DNA of 64,000 bases, taken from positions 372,001-436,000 of the forward strand of contig OZ037923.1 of assembly GCA_964035575.1 (NCBI GenBank), read 5' to 3'. This document shows positions 15,614-24,495 of this stretch, one piece after another (position 1 is the first letter of the stretch; each line of letters opens with the position of its first letter). Source of the DNA: Rhynchopus sp. YZ270_cl-10 (taxonomy: Eukaryota > Euglenozoa > Diplonemea > Diplonemida > Diplonemidae). The notes beneath the pieces were generated by a model, which saw only the letters and a program-made list of their open reading frames with translations, ran no database searches and was not told the DNA's origin. Position numbers and translations under genes: made by a program.

Positions 15614-16654
15614 TCATTGTGCGGCTTTCACCCGTCTGCGTGATTGGGTTATTGGCTCCGGGTGGGATTCTACTACCGCCACTGCTTCGTACACAGCACT
15701 GCTACAGGTTTGATCTTCGCGTCGCAAGTAAATAGCCCTACCCAAGTCGCCGTTCAACGACGTGCACTGCTCAATAAAGTTGCCACCAACACCCGTAACA
15801 CTGCGGAGTGGTGCCAAATTCAGAGTGGTTAAACCTGAGCAGCGGTAGAGAAAGTTGGACTCAATTGCCGTCACATTGCTGAGTGGTGAGAGCTCCAGGG
15901 TGGTTAAGCCTGTGCAGCCGCTGAGAAAGCTGTTCTCAATTTTTGTCAAGTTGCTGAGTGGCGTCAGTTCCAGAGTGGTTAAACCTGAGCAGTCGGCGAG
16001 AAAGCTGTCCTCAATTGCCGTCACATTGCTGAGTGGTGAGAGCCCCAGGGTGGATAAGCCTGTGCAGCCGTGGAGAAAGCTGTCCTCAATTTTTGTCAAG
16101 TTGCTGAGTGCTGACAAATCTAGGGTGGTTAAACCTGAGCAGCGGTAGAGAAAGCTGCGACCAACCACCTTCACATTGGTCAACCCAGAGAGGTTGATGC
16201 TTGTTAATGACGCGCACTCGTACAGGAAGTGCTCGCTAATGCGTGTCACAACGGACGCAGCACTGACATCAAGGCTCGTTAGCGAAGTGCCTACTAGGAA
16301 TTCAAAAGGAATCACAGTCGCAACCTCCGCCTGCAGAAGCAAACACGCCACCTCAGGATCATCCACCGCCTTCAACCGCTCTTTCGTGATGTGCATCTCA
16401 CCCAACGCATGAAGTGCTGCTATGGCTTCGTACTTCTGCGTTTCTGGTTCTGTGAGGACGATCGTGTCATCAGCACTCAGCTGCGTAATCTTGTAGTTTT
16501 CGTCCATCACGTCCCCTCCGAAACTCATGCAAAAGCCGTCTTCAGGCAACTTCACTTCAGACGCGACCTTCCGACGCAACACCGCAGGTGTGTCATCCAC
16601 ACCCAGCTCGATCGTATGCAGCACTCCGTCCCACCCCTTGATAGTCAACTCCAT
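15614..16654 (-). CDS. Ubiquitin-like domain plus BspA-type leucine-rich repeats
   Basis: 346 aa in one exon. Residues 1-70 (MELTIKGWDG..HTIELGV, DTPAVLRRKVASEVKLPEDG, FGGDVMDEN, QLSADDTIVLT) follow the ubiquitin beta-grasp pattern but do not end in Gly-Gly, so this is a fixed domain, not a processed tag. After a short helical linker come about eight 23-residue repeats of the form GLTTLDLSALSNLTKIEDSF followed by L..C, the BspA-like LRR type that usually makes protein-binding surfaces. The start is the Met of the beta-grasp strand; a pyrimidine-rich stretch ending TAGTACAG lies about 45 nt upstream. The tail after the repeats (RRRVKAAQ) is basic. Function unknown; an adaptor role is a guess. 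The beta-propeller genes at 24-28 kb also begin with a ubiquitin-like domain. Confidence 0.8.
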   Translation of the reverse strand: MELTIKGWDGVLHTIELGVDDTPAVLRRKVASEVKLPEDGFCMSFGGDVMDENYKITQLSADDTIVLTEPETQKYEAIAALHALGEMHITKERLKAVDDPEVACLLLQAEVATVIPFEFLVGTSLTSLDVSAASVVTRISEHFLYECASLTSINLSGLTNVKVVGRSFLYRCSGLTTLDLSALSNLTKIEDSFLHGCTGLSTLGLSPLSNVTAIEDSFLADCSGLTTLELTPLSNLTKIENSFLSGCTGLTTLELSPLSNVTAIESNFLYRCSGLTTLNLAPLRSVTGVGGNFIEQCTSLNGDLGRAIYLRREDQTCSSAVYEAVAVVESHPEPITQSRRRVKAAQ

Positions 16655-17082
16655 TTGTTTGCTTTTGTGTTTTCCCGAGGATTTTCCCTTTGTTGCTGTA
16701 CTACAATAATGTGTTAATGTGGAGAAGGTGTGGGGAAAGAAACGTGCGTGTAAGGAAAATGATATAGGGTTTTTGCGGGTATTCTTTTGTGGCGTAAAAC
16801 GATACCAAAAATCTATTTTTTTTTTTTCTTCTTCTATCATGCTTTGCTACACACTTACAAAAAAGAAACTCAAAAAAGAAGCTGTCCCCCCTGCCCCGTC
16901 GCAGTGTGGAACCCCGCTAAGTAGCACAACAACAAAACTAAGCAAGAGGCAGTACCAGTGGCGCGGCTACCAATAACTACCGCGTAGTCAGCGTCACGCC
17001 TACCATGGTAGGTTACAGTGAAAAAAAAAAGACTATAAACAAGATGTGGTCAGTAATAAAAACTCAACAAAGAAAGAATGCT

Positions 17083-17125
17083 TTTTATAAGATGATCCTA
17101 ACAGCCTCACTGAACTTAGTCATCT
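17083..17125 (-). other. Element H copy 3
   Basis: Minus strand AGATGACTAAGTTCAGTGAG then GCTGTTAGGATCATCTT: outer stem AGATGA/TCATCT (Watson-Crick where copy 1 has G-U), inner CTAA/TTAG. Followed by TATAAAAAG, pyrimidine-rich text and TTTATAG at 17033. It lies 430 nt upstream of the LRR gene. Confidence 0.7.
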
Positions 17126-17160
17126 ATCACCTCCCCCAAAAAAAAACTTGAAACATTATT

Positions 17161-17198
17161 TCATATACTTTCTATTCAACTGAATAGAAAGTATATGA
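17161..17198. repeat. Perfect 38-bp palindrome
   Basis: TCATATACTTTCTATTCAAC and its complement. A close relative (TCATATACTTTCAGTTCA..) is at 43901-43937, and 44780-44815 starts the same way, so this is a small repeat family. Confidence 0.7.
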
Positions 17199-17224
17199 AG
17201 GCTTTAAAAAAAAAATGCATGAAA

Positions 17225-17399
17225 AATAGAAACTTAACACTCATCACACAATAAAACCCATGGGAGACAGATTGTGGTGAAACGCACACCACCCCGACCT
17301 TGTTTGGCGAGGAGTGGTCTCTGCAGTGCGGTTGGTCCCTAGAATTGCAATAGTGTGTTCAACGTGATTTTGTTTCTATTTCCTCCTTCATGAGGTGAC
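17225..17399 (-). repeat. Element S copy 1
   Basis: About 170 bp shared with 19851-20025 and 62258-62438. Minus strand starts GTCACCTCATGAAGGAGGAA and ends GAGTGTTAAGTTTCTATTTT. On the plus strand it contains GCGGTTGGTCCCTAGAA, which resembles a tRNA B box / T-arm. An acceptor-like TTTTAAAG follows at 17202. Confidence 0.75.
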
Positions 17400-17420
17400 A
17401 GAAAAAAAAGGGAAAATTCT

Positions 17421-19679
17421 TTAGAACTGCACTGCCCCGTTGGAAAGACGGATGACCGGTTCCTTTGGAAGTGCGCCACGCGCACCTCTCGGGAGGGGAT
17501 GCGCTGTGGACATCTGTTCATGTATTGTAAGGAGTCGTTCTGGTTCATAGGTACGTGCGATTTGAGTATCAAGCGGCCCGTCACCACGCACCTTACCTAG
17601 ATTGTGGTGCACCGCGGTCATCCTACTGGCAGCACGGATCCTCTCCATCTCTTCGTAATGATGGTCTGGGTAGGGCAGCTTATGCAGGTCGTAGTCTCCT
17701 TGAGGACGCCCTCCTGTCCACAGAGGGGGTGATACGGTGTCTCTTCCTGCCCCTTCGGTCCCCCAGCGCACTCCAGGGTGTATAGGTGGGGCCTCAACCT
17801 GGTCTTGGTAACGTAGGATCCGATACCGCATGTCTTCTGTTTCTCCTCGGATCTGTGCAGTGCGTTGTGCGATGCTGGAGACGTGGTTGTTCAGATTTGT
17901 TTGATCTGTCTCGTTTTGCCGAATATGGGTTAAAAGAATCCCCTGTTGGACGGAGCAAACACTGCACAGTCCATTCGCCTGACAAGGCACCTCTACATCC
18001 CCTTTCACCGTAACCGTCCACAACTCTGCCAGATCATTCACAACTACCCACGGAGCCTCCGCTTCGTGAGGTCGCCATCCATTGTGAGGTCCGGTTTGTT
18101 CAACGATAGGTGTGTCATTGTGTGTGACAACCCATTTTCCTTCGATAGAAACAATTTTCGCGGCCTTGTCATCACCAAGAAACCACGTTGGGGAATCAAC
18201 CGGGCCGTCAAGAGTGAATTTTCCGTCCACCTTTTTTGGACCAAATTTTCCAGGACGCCGGGTCCGGCGGGGCCCCAGCTCTGCCCAACCCCCGCAGATT
18301 TTTACGTAAAGAAACTCTGGGACCTCTGGTGGAGGCGTGTCTGGGTCCTGCTTTGCCAACTCCGCTTCGAGCTCGATGCGTTTCTGTTCTGCATGCACGG
18401 CTTCGAGGCGTTTCATTTCGGTGTTCAACTGTTTATTCCTTTCGGTGCTTTCACGGAGCCGTTCTTCCAACCCTTTGGTATCCTTTTCCCTGCGTTCTAA
18501 CACATCGGACAATCCTTTTCTTTGCGCCTCAATGCGGAATACTGAAGTAGTGTCTGTTTTGAGATTTGGGGTCATCTGCGCAGCGCGAGCGACACGTCGT
18601 GCGAGTTCATCCTCCTCAATCATCTGCTGTCGTGCAACCTCAAGGAGCAAGGTGGTGGCGGTCTGTGTGTCCACAGAGTCGTGTGGAAGTGCATCAGAGC
18701 TTTTCCATAATGCAAGCGATTTCGACCGCAGCATCCCGGGGCATGTTAAATCAATTAATTGTAAAAAATCCTGCAGCGAGCACTTCTTCCCTTCGCACAA
18801 CGCAACATAGCCTGCCATGCTGGTAGACAAATCAGAGTTCGGCAGCTGCCCCCTGCACATCGCAATCTCCCTCGTCAGCTCTTCGTTCAGCAAATCCAGG
18901 GTTTGAAGCTGTGACAGAACGTCCTCCGCCTTTCGTTCTTCTGCCTCGATTTTACTGCGCAAACCATGAGAAGGAGGTGCCGGACCTTCTGCACGGATTT
19001 CCTCTTTTACAGTTAACGTTGCGAGACCTACCCCTGCTAGCAAATCACCTGCCTGCATCGCACGGTGCAGCGACTGTATATCCAACAGCTTCCTCAGCTG
19101 TTCTACACTCGCAAGGCAGGCGTCAGAGACCAACCGGCCGTCGGGGTTCATATGGAGGTCCCATACAAATAAGATTTCGTCTTCTCTTATTGCATCAAAT
19201 ATTAGTCGACAGACCTTGGCGTAGGAGGGGTAGCGCACCCCGATGGGTCGCGGGCCTTTTCCTGGGAGGTGGTTGTCCGGGAGGTTGGGGGGGCGTTCGT
19301 TCTGGAGTTGGATGAGGACACCGTGGAGTTCGTCTATTGCTTCGCTGTAGAGGAGTTGGTCGCGGGAGTCGTATAGGCCAACGTCTGTGTTGAGGTGGGT
19401 ATGGCTCGGAAGGAGCGTATTAATGCTCCGCTGTGTCGGTGCCGGTTTGGGTTCGACAATGCGCTGCAACACCTTCTGTCTTTCCTCCCAGGAGAGCTCC
19501 AGCCAGGTCTCGTACCCCGCGTCGTCTCGCGCGGCAGAGATGTGTCGTGGCGAAGCATCGAGTACATGGTTCATTGCGTTCTTTTCTCTTGCCCGTTGTG
19601 CAACCGCAGCCTCGTTTTCATTGTATACGACAGTCGGGGAGCCGTTATTTGTAGGAACCCGAGGTGGTGGTGGTGGCAT
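17421..19679 (-). CDS. Coiled-coil protein of unknown function (752 aa)
   Basis: One long exon. After a Pro start (MPPPPPRVP) comes a mixed region with helical stretches; residues about 255-295 and 395-460 are strongly coiled-coil (EAQRKGLSDVLERREKDTKG and following). Residues about 475-570 form a compact beta-rich segment (LYVKICGGWAELG, KFTLDGPVDSPTWFLGD, GKWVVTHNDTPI) that resembles a small Trp-rich repeat domain often seen in alveolate and algal proteins; that likeness is my impression only. Another coiled coil and a Pro/Arg-rich end follow. No catalytic motif is visible; a cytoskeletal or scaffold role is a guess. A diverged 87-bp copy of its coding sequence (source 18765-18851) sits at 30259-30345 in the membrane-protein array. 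Confidence 0.75.
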   Translation of the reverse strand: MPPPPPRVPTNNGSPTVVYNENEAAVAQRAREKNAMNHVLDASPRHISAARDDAGYETWLELSWEERQKVLQRIVEPKPAPTQRSINTLLPSHTHLNTDVGLYDSRDQLLYSEAIDELHGVLIQLQNERPPNLPDNHLPGKGPRPIGVRYPSYAKVCRLIFDAIREDEILFVWDLHMNPDGRLVSDACLASVEQLRKLLDIQSLHRAMQAGDLLAGVGLATLTVKEEIRAEGPAPPSHGLRSKIEAEERKAEDVLSQLQTLDLLNEELTREIAMCRGQLPNSDLSTSMAGYVALCEGKKCSLQDFLQLIDLTCPGMLRSKSLALWKSSDALPHDSVDTQTATTLLLEVARQQMIEEDELARRVARAAQMTPNLKTDTTSVFRIEAQRKGLSDVLERREKDTKGLEERLRESTERNKQLNTEMKRLEAVHAEQKRIELEAELAKQDPDTPPPEVPEFLYVKICGGWAELGPRRTRRPGKFGPKKVDGKFTLDGPVDSPTWFLGDDKAAKIVSIEGKWVVTHNDTPIVEQTGPHNGWRPHEAEAPWVVVNDLAELWTVTVKGDVEVPCQANGLCSVCSVQQGILLTHIRQNETDQTNLNNHVSSIAQRTAQIRGETEDMRYRILRYQDQVEAPPIHPGVRWGTEGAGRDTVSPPLWTGGRPQGDYDLHKLPYPDHHYEEMERIRAASRMTAVHHNLGKVRGDGPLDTQIARTYEPERLLTIHEQMSTAHPLPRGARGALPKEPVIRLSNGAVQF

Positions 19680-19850
19680 GGGAGGAGGGGGAGGAGGAGG
19701 AGGGGGGTAAGAGTGATTAAGATATTCTTTTCAATCGAAAGATGGAGTTTTGTCCAGTAAGAGAAAACGAGAACGGAAAGGAAAAAGAATGTGTTTGTAC
19801 CTGTAGAGGAGAAGTGTAGGTGGGGAAATGGTTGGTTTTGATTGTGCTGG

Positions 19851-20025
19851 AGAAACGTAACACTCATCACACGATAAAAACCCATGAGAGAGGAGGTTGT
19901 GGTGAAACGCACAACACCTCGACCTGTTGTGGTGAGGAGTGGGCTCTGCAGCGCGGTTCGTCCCTATAGAACCGCAAAAGTGTGTTCAAAATGATTTCTT
20001 TCTATTTCCTCCTTCATGAGGTGAG
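19851..20025 (-). repeat. Element S copy 2
   Basis: Partner of 17225-17399 and 62258-62438. Plus strand has GCGGTTCGTCCCTATAGAAC, a B-box-like stretch with a short GGTTC/GAACC stem. On the minus strand it is followed by TTTCTCCAG at 19847, 168 nt before the coiled-coil gene start. Confidence 0.75.
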
Positions 20026-20049
20026 ATAAAAAAAGGGTGTGTTTTGCTG

Positions 20050-20166
20050 CAAAATAGTAAGGATAAAAGCGGGGGAGGGTGGTAAATGCGAAGACCTCTC
20101 GTGATGACTTAGTGAAGTGCATCATAAAGAAGCAAGGGAAATGGGAAGGCGGAGAAAAAATGATGA
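20050..20166 (-). other. Element P copy 1
   Basis: Minus strand: TTTATGATGCACTTCAC..TCATCACGAGAGGTCTTCGC, then TTTACCACCCTCCCCC and CTATTTTGCAG (acceptor-like, 20047). Sisters at 33078-33175 and 30350-30448. Confidence 0.65.
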
Positions 20167-20279
20167 ACATTATTTTGGATTTTTTTTCTTTGTATTCCAG
20201 TGTTTCCCAGCATCTCACCTAACTCTGAAAATAGGTGAGATTTTGCGATTTTGCGGGTTTTTGTATAGGTGTGGCGAGC

Positions 20280-20304
20280 CCGGGCGCGCTTCGCGCGCCC
20301 GGGT
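20280..20304. repeat. GC-rich perfect palindrome
   Basis: CCCGGGCGCGCTTCGCGCGC and closing bases: an 11-bp stem with a TTC centre. A similar GC palindrome with GAA centre is at 59515-59539 in the hAT element. Confidence 0.7.
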
Positions 20305-20464
20305 CCCCACCTTAGCTCAAGTTGGGGGCCTCCGGCGGAATGTGAGAATTTCTCGGAGTTCGGCACTTCATTGATATTTGCACCAGGCACACGTGGTATA
20401 CGAATTATCAGTAAACTCAGTACATTTACAAAATAAACGGCAGTCATGGCAGGCATGGCACCCA

Positions 20465-20625
20465 AGCGAAGCCACGGTACGCAACATTTCTAAAAATTGT
20501 TGACATAAATGTCACTGTCGTTAGGGATTTTTGCGGAGCAAAAAAAAAAAAAATCAAACAAATGGCGCCGCAGGCGAAAAAAATTAGGGTACAGTGTAAA
20601 AACCTATCTTTTTACAGCACATAGT
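20465..20625. repeat. Composite of two dispersed repeats (V and X)
   Basis: 20465-20505 (GCGAAGCCACGGTACGCAAC) recurs at 44362-44398. 20525-20625 (GCGGAGCAAAAA, GGCGCCGCAGGCGAAAAA, TGTAAAAACCTATCTTTTTA) recurs inverted at 33772-33868 and 59858-59948, each time inside a larger insertion. Confidence 0.65.
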
Positions 20626-20811
20626 CACACACCTAACCAGGGCGTTCGCTATCGCCATCGTTTTTTCCTGATCGTGGCGAAATGCCAAAAACCCCGAAAT
20701 TTTCGTTTTTTTACTAGTGCTTAAAATAGGTCAAAAAAAATTTTCCCGCCGGAGAGAAGTTAGTTCGTGGGGTGAATCCCTGGTACTGAATGGTCAAAAA
20801 AAATTTGCGAT

Positions 20812-21183
20812 TTGCGCGTGATCCCTTCCCCAGCACAAGTGATATTACAGCTGAACTTTCCTGATACTAAAACCAGCAAAACGATGGAGAATTTCATCAA
20901 TCCCCCCTCACTGAGGGTCTCTTTGTGTTGTTTAATCAAACAGATGTACAAGAGAGGCATCTGTCATATGAGACTTCATCCTTATTTTGATTATTTTCAA
21001 CTCTCTGCCGTTGAAAGTAGAGTTGACACGAGCAGTGACACCTTCTATAACAGGGGGTACGGTACACCTTCAGCAGACTGCAGGATTGAGGAGCGAGCGG
21101 GAGTGCTGGGGAAACTTCCTCTCACGGCAGGCGGGTTTGCGGATGATTTTGAGTACACTGTTGTATTCAGCATCAAGGGGTGA
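20812..21183 (+). CDS. Orphan ORF of 123 codons, doubtful
   Basis: Starts MRVIPSPAQV and ends FEYTVVFSIKG. It is on the plus strand, unlike every other supported gene here, and follows directly on repeats V and X, so it may belong to a mobile element. Amino-acid use is mixed and not low-complexity, which is the only reason to list it. I recognise no family and no splice sites. Confidence 0.25.
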   Translation: MRVIPSPAQVILQLNFPDTKTSKTMENFINPPSLRVSLCCLIKQMYKRGICHMRLHPYFDYFQLSAVESRVDTSSDTFYNRGYGTPSADCRIEERAGVLGKLPLTAGGFADDFEYTVVFSIKG

Positions 21184-21489
21184 GGGGAGGGATTTTGAAA
21201 AATTGGGGTTTTATTCTGAAAGTGATTTGTTTAGGCTGATTGACACTGACCTTGGTCGGTGGTGATCGCGTGGTGGCAATGTTTACGTTCGAAGAAACGA
21301 AAAGAAACGAAACGAAAAGAACAAAAAATATGGGTGAGCTTCGAAGAAGGCACCCGGTGTTCAAAAGCAAAGAGTGCAAGATAAGCAGGGCTTAGGAGCG
21401 ACTTTCTCGGCTGAAAAAGTGAGCAGCCCGTCCTACTTGCATCATGCACAATAACAGGGGGGTCTACTATTCGACCCCCCCCAGTAATC

Positions 21490-21526
21490 AGGTTACCCTA
21501 ACTAAGCCTCTGTGATCAGTCACCTT
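21490..21526 (-). other. Element H copy (array type) a
   Basis: Minus strand AAGGTGACTGATCACAGAGG then CTTAGTTAGGGTAACCT. Outer stem AAGGTGAC/GTAACCT. Same position in the unit as 33296, 36327, 39323 and 41402. Confidence 0.65.
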
Positions 21527-22204
21527 GCAAAAAAATAAATAAATAAAGGAAACGTGTAAAGTGGATGGACCTCTTCACACAGGTTTCATATGTGCAGTTG
21601 CCAAGTCTTGTCACATCTTTCATTTCTACACGAGAAGACGTACACTCACAATGAGGTACTATTTATTCAGTGTGGAAGTTATGAATGATGTGAACAGAAC
21701 TTTAGCATGGGAGAATAACGAGCGAATCAGAAGGGAAAAAAGAGTAGTTGAAACATGCTAAAACGCATCTCAGTCGAGCTCATGCAAAGGGTGAGACGCG
21801 AGTGGTCCGTACCGTAAGAGAACGGAGGCGGTTCACAACCGCTCGGAGAATCACACGACCCTTTATACCCCAGCCTTTGTTATCGGCCAAATAAATGAAA
21901 ATGCAAACGATGAATAAGCCTCACAGCACACACATCGACAAAGAAACAATGTTCCTGAAAGTGTGTCAATGCACACACTAATCAATGAGTGCTCAACAGG
22001 ATCTAAGCACACAGCACCCTCATCCCACTTGGTCTCACTCAATAAAATGGAGCAAGAACAGCCCACTTTGCAGTGTTGTGCTTGAAACAAAAACTGTCAA
22101 AGAGAAAAGAGCAGAAACGACAACAAACAGTGTCATCTGCATCGACGCTCATTTCAATCAGAGACATATAGTCACAGCCTGTTCGTGTTCATAGGCCGGA
22201 GTCT

Positions 22205-23728
22205 CTAAATCGTACACGACGAATTGGGGAGACCCTGTCGGAAGTTGGGAACCACGCGGTGTGGTGGTGGTGTTGCAGGGGTGGCAGTGTTTGGGTCCCA
22301 CTGCTCTTGCTGCCACTGAGGTGCGTTTGGGTTGCCCTGGAACCTCCTGTCCCAACCTCGTGAGGGTTGTGGTGGTGGTGTTGCCTGGTGTGGGTCCCAC
22401 TGCTCTTGCTCCCACTGAGGTGCGCTGTAGTTGCTTCCCCGACCTCGCGCGGGTTGTGGCAGTTGCTGTATCGGGAACACAACAGGGTACTCATGTCTGA
22501 CGTAAGGCCGTCCCGCTTGCTCCCAAGGAGCTGCGGCGGGGGGGTTGGCCGCCAACAGGGACGGGTCTGCAACACTTGAGCTCCGTGAAAGTGACGGTGT
22601 TGGTACATTCTCTGGTGGAGGCATCACCAGCTCAGGTGGAGGTGGCGCAATGTAGCTTTCTAACAAAGGATCTGCAGCCTGTGGTGATGTCGGGTGAGGT
22701 GAGGTGACAAAGTGTTGCTTGCATACCTGCATTTCATGGTCTTCTGAGCTTGGAACGGAATACGTGGCATTCTTTGCTTCGAGAACTTCACGAGCGTGTT
22801 CCCTCTCCAACAAGCGAGCGTGATCATAATTCACATAAATCACCACCAAGAACGTCGATCCCGCAAACGACACCAACGAAATGAACCACATTCTCGCTTT
22901 CTCCTCTTTTGTCTGTGACACGATCCCCATCACTTCGGCCATTGTTGGAGAGTTGAACTCAACCATGTAATCTGCGTCCCCAACTTTCTTCAGTCGATCC
23001 TTCTCTTCTGTGTCCATGTAGTGGATGGAGTGGAACCTCCGCATCGAGGTGTACGCACCTATTTTCGATTCGTCGAAGCCACACGCTTCCATAGAGCTTC
23101 CCTGAACCACACACACTGCCCACAGGGGTGGATCGAATTGGCATCCAACGACAGGCCCGTTGTAAACGATTGGTGCCACTGTGTGCGACCAGCCCCATGC
23201 TTCATGGTTCTTTCTTCTGTTCCAGTCAACGGTCCATTCGGGGTCTTCCAGGGTGAAGTAGGAGTGGTTTGCTGGAAGAGTGAGCTTGCTTGGGGTGGTG
23301 GAACGCATGCAGCCGATGGAGTACGGTCTGTCCCCGATGAGTCCGTCTTCCGCGAGCTTCAGTTCTCGGAACTTCTTGAACGGGGGGAAGAAGGTGATTG
23401 TGCAAATAATGATGTAAAAGAACAATGAATGGAAGAAACATTGAGGCACAATGGTGCTATCACTTGACGAGTAGAGGAATTTCGTGAGCGGGCGAATGAT
23501 CAGATAGGTAATAAAGATGAGGACAGCAAGGGTGCCCAGAAACGTCCAAAGATATAACAAATCCGTCTCATGTCCAAGGATTATATCCCTATCGACGTGC
23601 TCTGAAATGAACAAATGAAGGTAGAAGAAAGCCACGTACACCACCCACACTGTGAGTGTCGATAGTGCAACACGTGTCCTCGTCTGCGAACTCCGTGCAG
23701 TGTGCATGTCCGGAAGCGGTGCTTCCAT
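22205..23728 (-). CDS. MP1: four-helix membrane protein with Pro-rich tail
   Basis: Exons 22727-23728 and 22205-22678 encode 491 aa; intron 22679-22726 is 48 nt (GTATGC..CACCACAG). Hydrophobic segments near residues 25-42 (WVVYVAFFYLHLF), 55-80, 92-112 and 300-320. Between the third and fourth lies a conserved block of about 180 residues (KFRELKLAEDGLIGDRPYSI, VVGCQFDPPLWAVCVVQ, MRRFHSIHYMDTEEK, MVEFNSPTMAEVMGIV) with several cysteines, probably exposed. The tail is Pro/Gln/Trp-rich with QWEQEQWDP repeats, plausibly cytosolic. I recognise no family. MP1 begins with ATG where other copies have GTG and start seven codons later. It carries an extra piece after the last helix (LLEREHAREVLEAK). 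An H element (23924-23963) and acceptor-like CTTCAG (23867) lie upstream. Confidence 0.8.
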   Translation of the reverse strand: MEAPLPDMHTARSSQTRTRVALSTLTVWVVYVAFFYLHLFISEHVDRDIILGHETDLLYLWTFLGTLAVLIFITYLIIRPLTKFLYSSSDSTIVPQCFFHSLFFYIIICTITFFPPFKKFRELKLAEDGLIGDRPYSIGCMRSTTPSKLTLPANHSYFTLEDPEWTVDWNRRKNHEAWGWSHTVAPIVYNGPVVGCQFDPPLWAVCVVQGSSMEACGFDESKIGAYTSMRRFHSIHYMDTEEKDRLKKVGDADYMVEFNSPTMAEVMGIVSQTKEEKARMWFISLVSFAGSTFLVVIYVNYDHARLLEREHAREVLEAKNATYSVPSSEDHEMQVCKQHFVTSPHPTSPQAADPLLESYIAPPPPELVMPPPENVPTPSLSRSSSVADPSLLAANPPAAAPWEQAGRPYVRHEYPVVFPIQQLPQPARGRGSNYSAPQWEQEQWDPHQATPPPQPSRGWDRRFQGNPNAPQWQQEQWDPNTATPATPPPHRVVPNFRQGLPNSSCTI

Positions 23729-23923
23729 TGTGTTGTGTCAGAGCATCTGTTGCATGTGGTGTGACAGGGGTGGGTTTGGAGTGGGAGCATGTGAGGCATG
23801 TCAGTGTGCTGCATCCATTTCGAGGTTTGCATATATTTCTTTTTGAACAAAAAGTAAACAAAATCCCTGAAGTACAGAAAGTGTGTGGAGCACAAAAGCA
23901 AACAGACAAAAAGGGAGAGTCGC

Positions 23924-23963
23924 TCATATAGAAGACCCTCAACCTCTCGTGCGTGGTCACCTT
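23924..23963 (-). other. Element H copy 4
   Basis: Minus strand AAGGTGACCACGCACGAGAG then GTTGAGGGTCTTC, followed by TATATGAG, a pyrimidine run and TTTCTGTACTTCAG (acceptor-like, 23867), upstream of MP1. Identical in 32594-32634. Confidence 0.7.
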
Positions 23964-24330
23964 GATCACATTCGCTTTTATAAGCGGTAATGAAGTCCGA
24001 AGACGACGCTTCGCTGATGAAGCAACTTGTGTCTGTGTATGTTGTGTGTGAAATCGTTCACGGAGAGACTCGACCGAGTACAAAATGGTATGTTCAAGCA
24101 AAATATCTGACGCCCATTCTTTTGAAAATGTGCATGTGAGGAAAAATCTAAACAGGTAACAGATGCTCAAAAGTGAAAAATTCTGGCGTTAATGGATCGC
24201 TAGGGTGGGTAAACTACCCAATCCATAAATTATCGAACAGATTCGTGTTCCAAAAAACCCCCAAAAAAAAATCCAAAAACCATAGGGTCCTGCTGTGACA
24301 GAGTGTGACTGAAAGAAAGAAAACGTTTCT

Positions 24331-24366
24331 GAAGGTGAACCTAAGCCTCTCGTGCTTAGTGGCCTT
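24331..24366 (-). other. Element H copy 5
   Basis: Minus strand AAGGCCACTAAGCACGAGAG, GCTTAGGTTCACCTT; inner stem CTAAGC/GCTTAG, outer AAGG/CCTT. Directly followed by TTTTCTTTCTTTCAG at 24309. No open gene follows immediately, so this could serve an unread exon or be a stray copy. Confidence 0.65.
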
Positions 24367-24495
24367 GATAAATGAGTCACGCACAATGGAAGAAGTCAAT
24401 CTCACACCAGCACGCTCATTCCCTCCCAGTGAAACCCGCGCCGCAGGGCAACGTCGCAAAGCAAAGGGAGGGGTCTTTCCAAAAAGCAAAAAACA

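Noticed and set aside
21561-21761. Conserved plus-strand ORF in the array spacer (MDGPLHTGFICAVAKSCH..), also near 33361, 36376, 39360 and 41473
   Set aside because: The frame stays open in five copies, but nearly all differences between copies change the amino acid (H/N, Y/N, R/I, T/A, S/A). That is not purifying selection on a protein; the block is better seen as non-coding spacer upstream of the H element.
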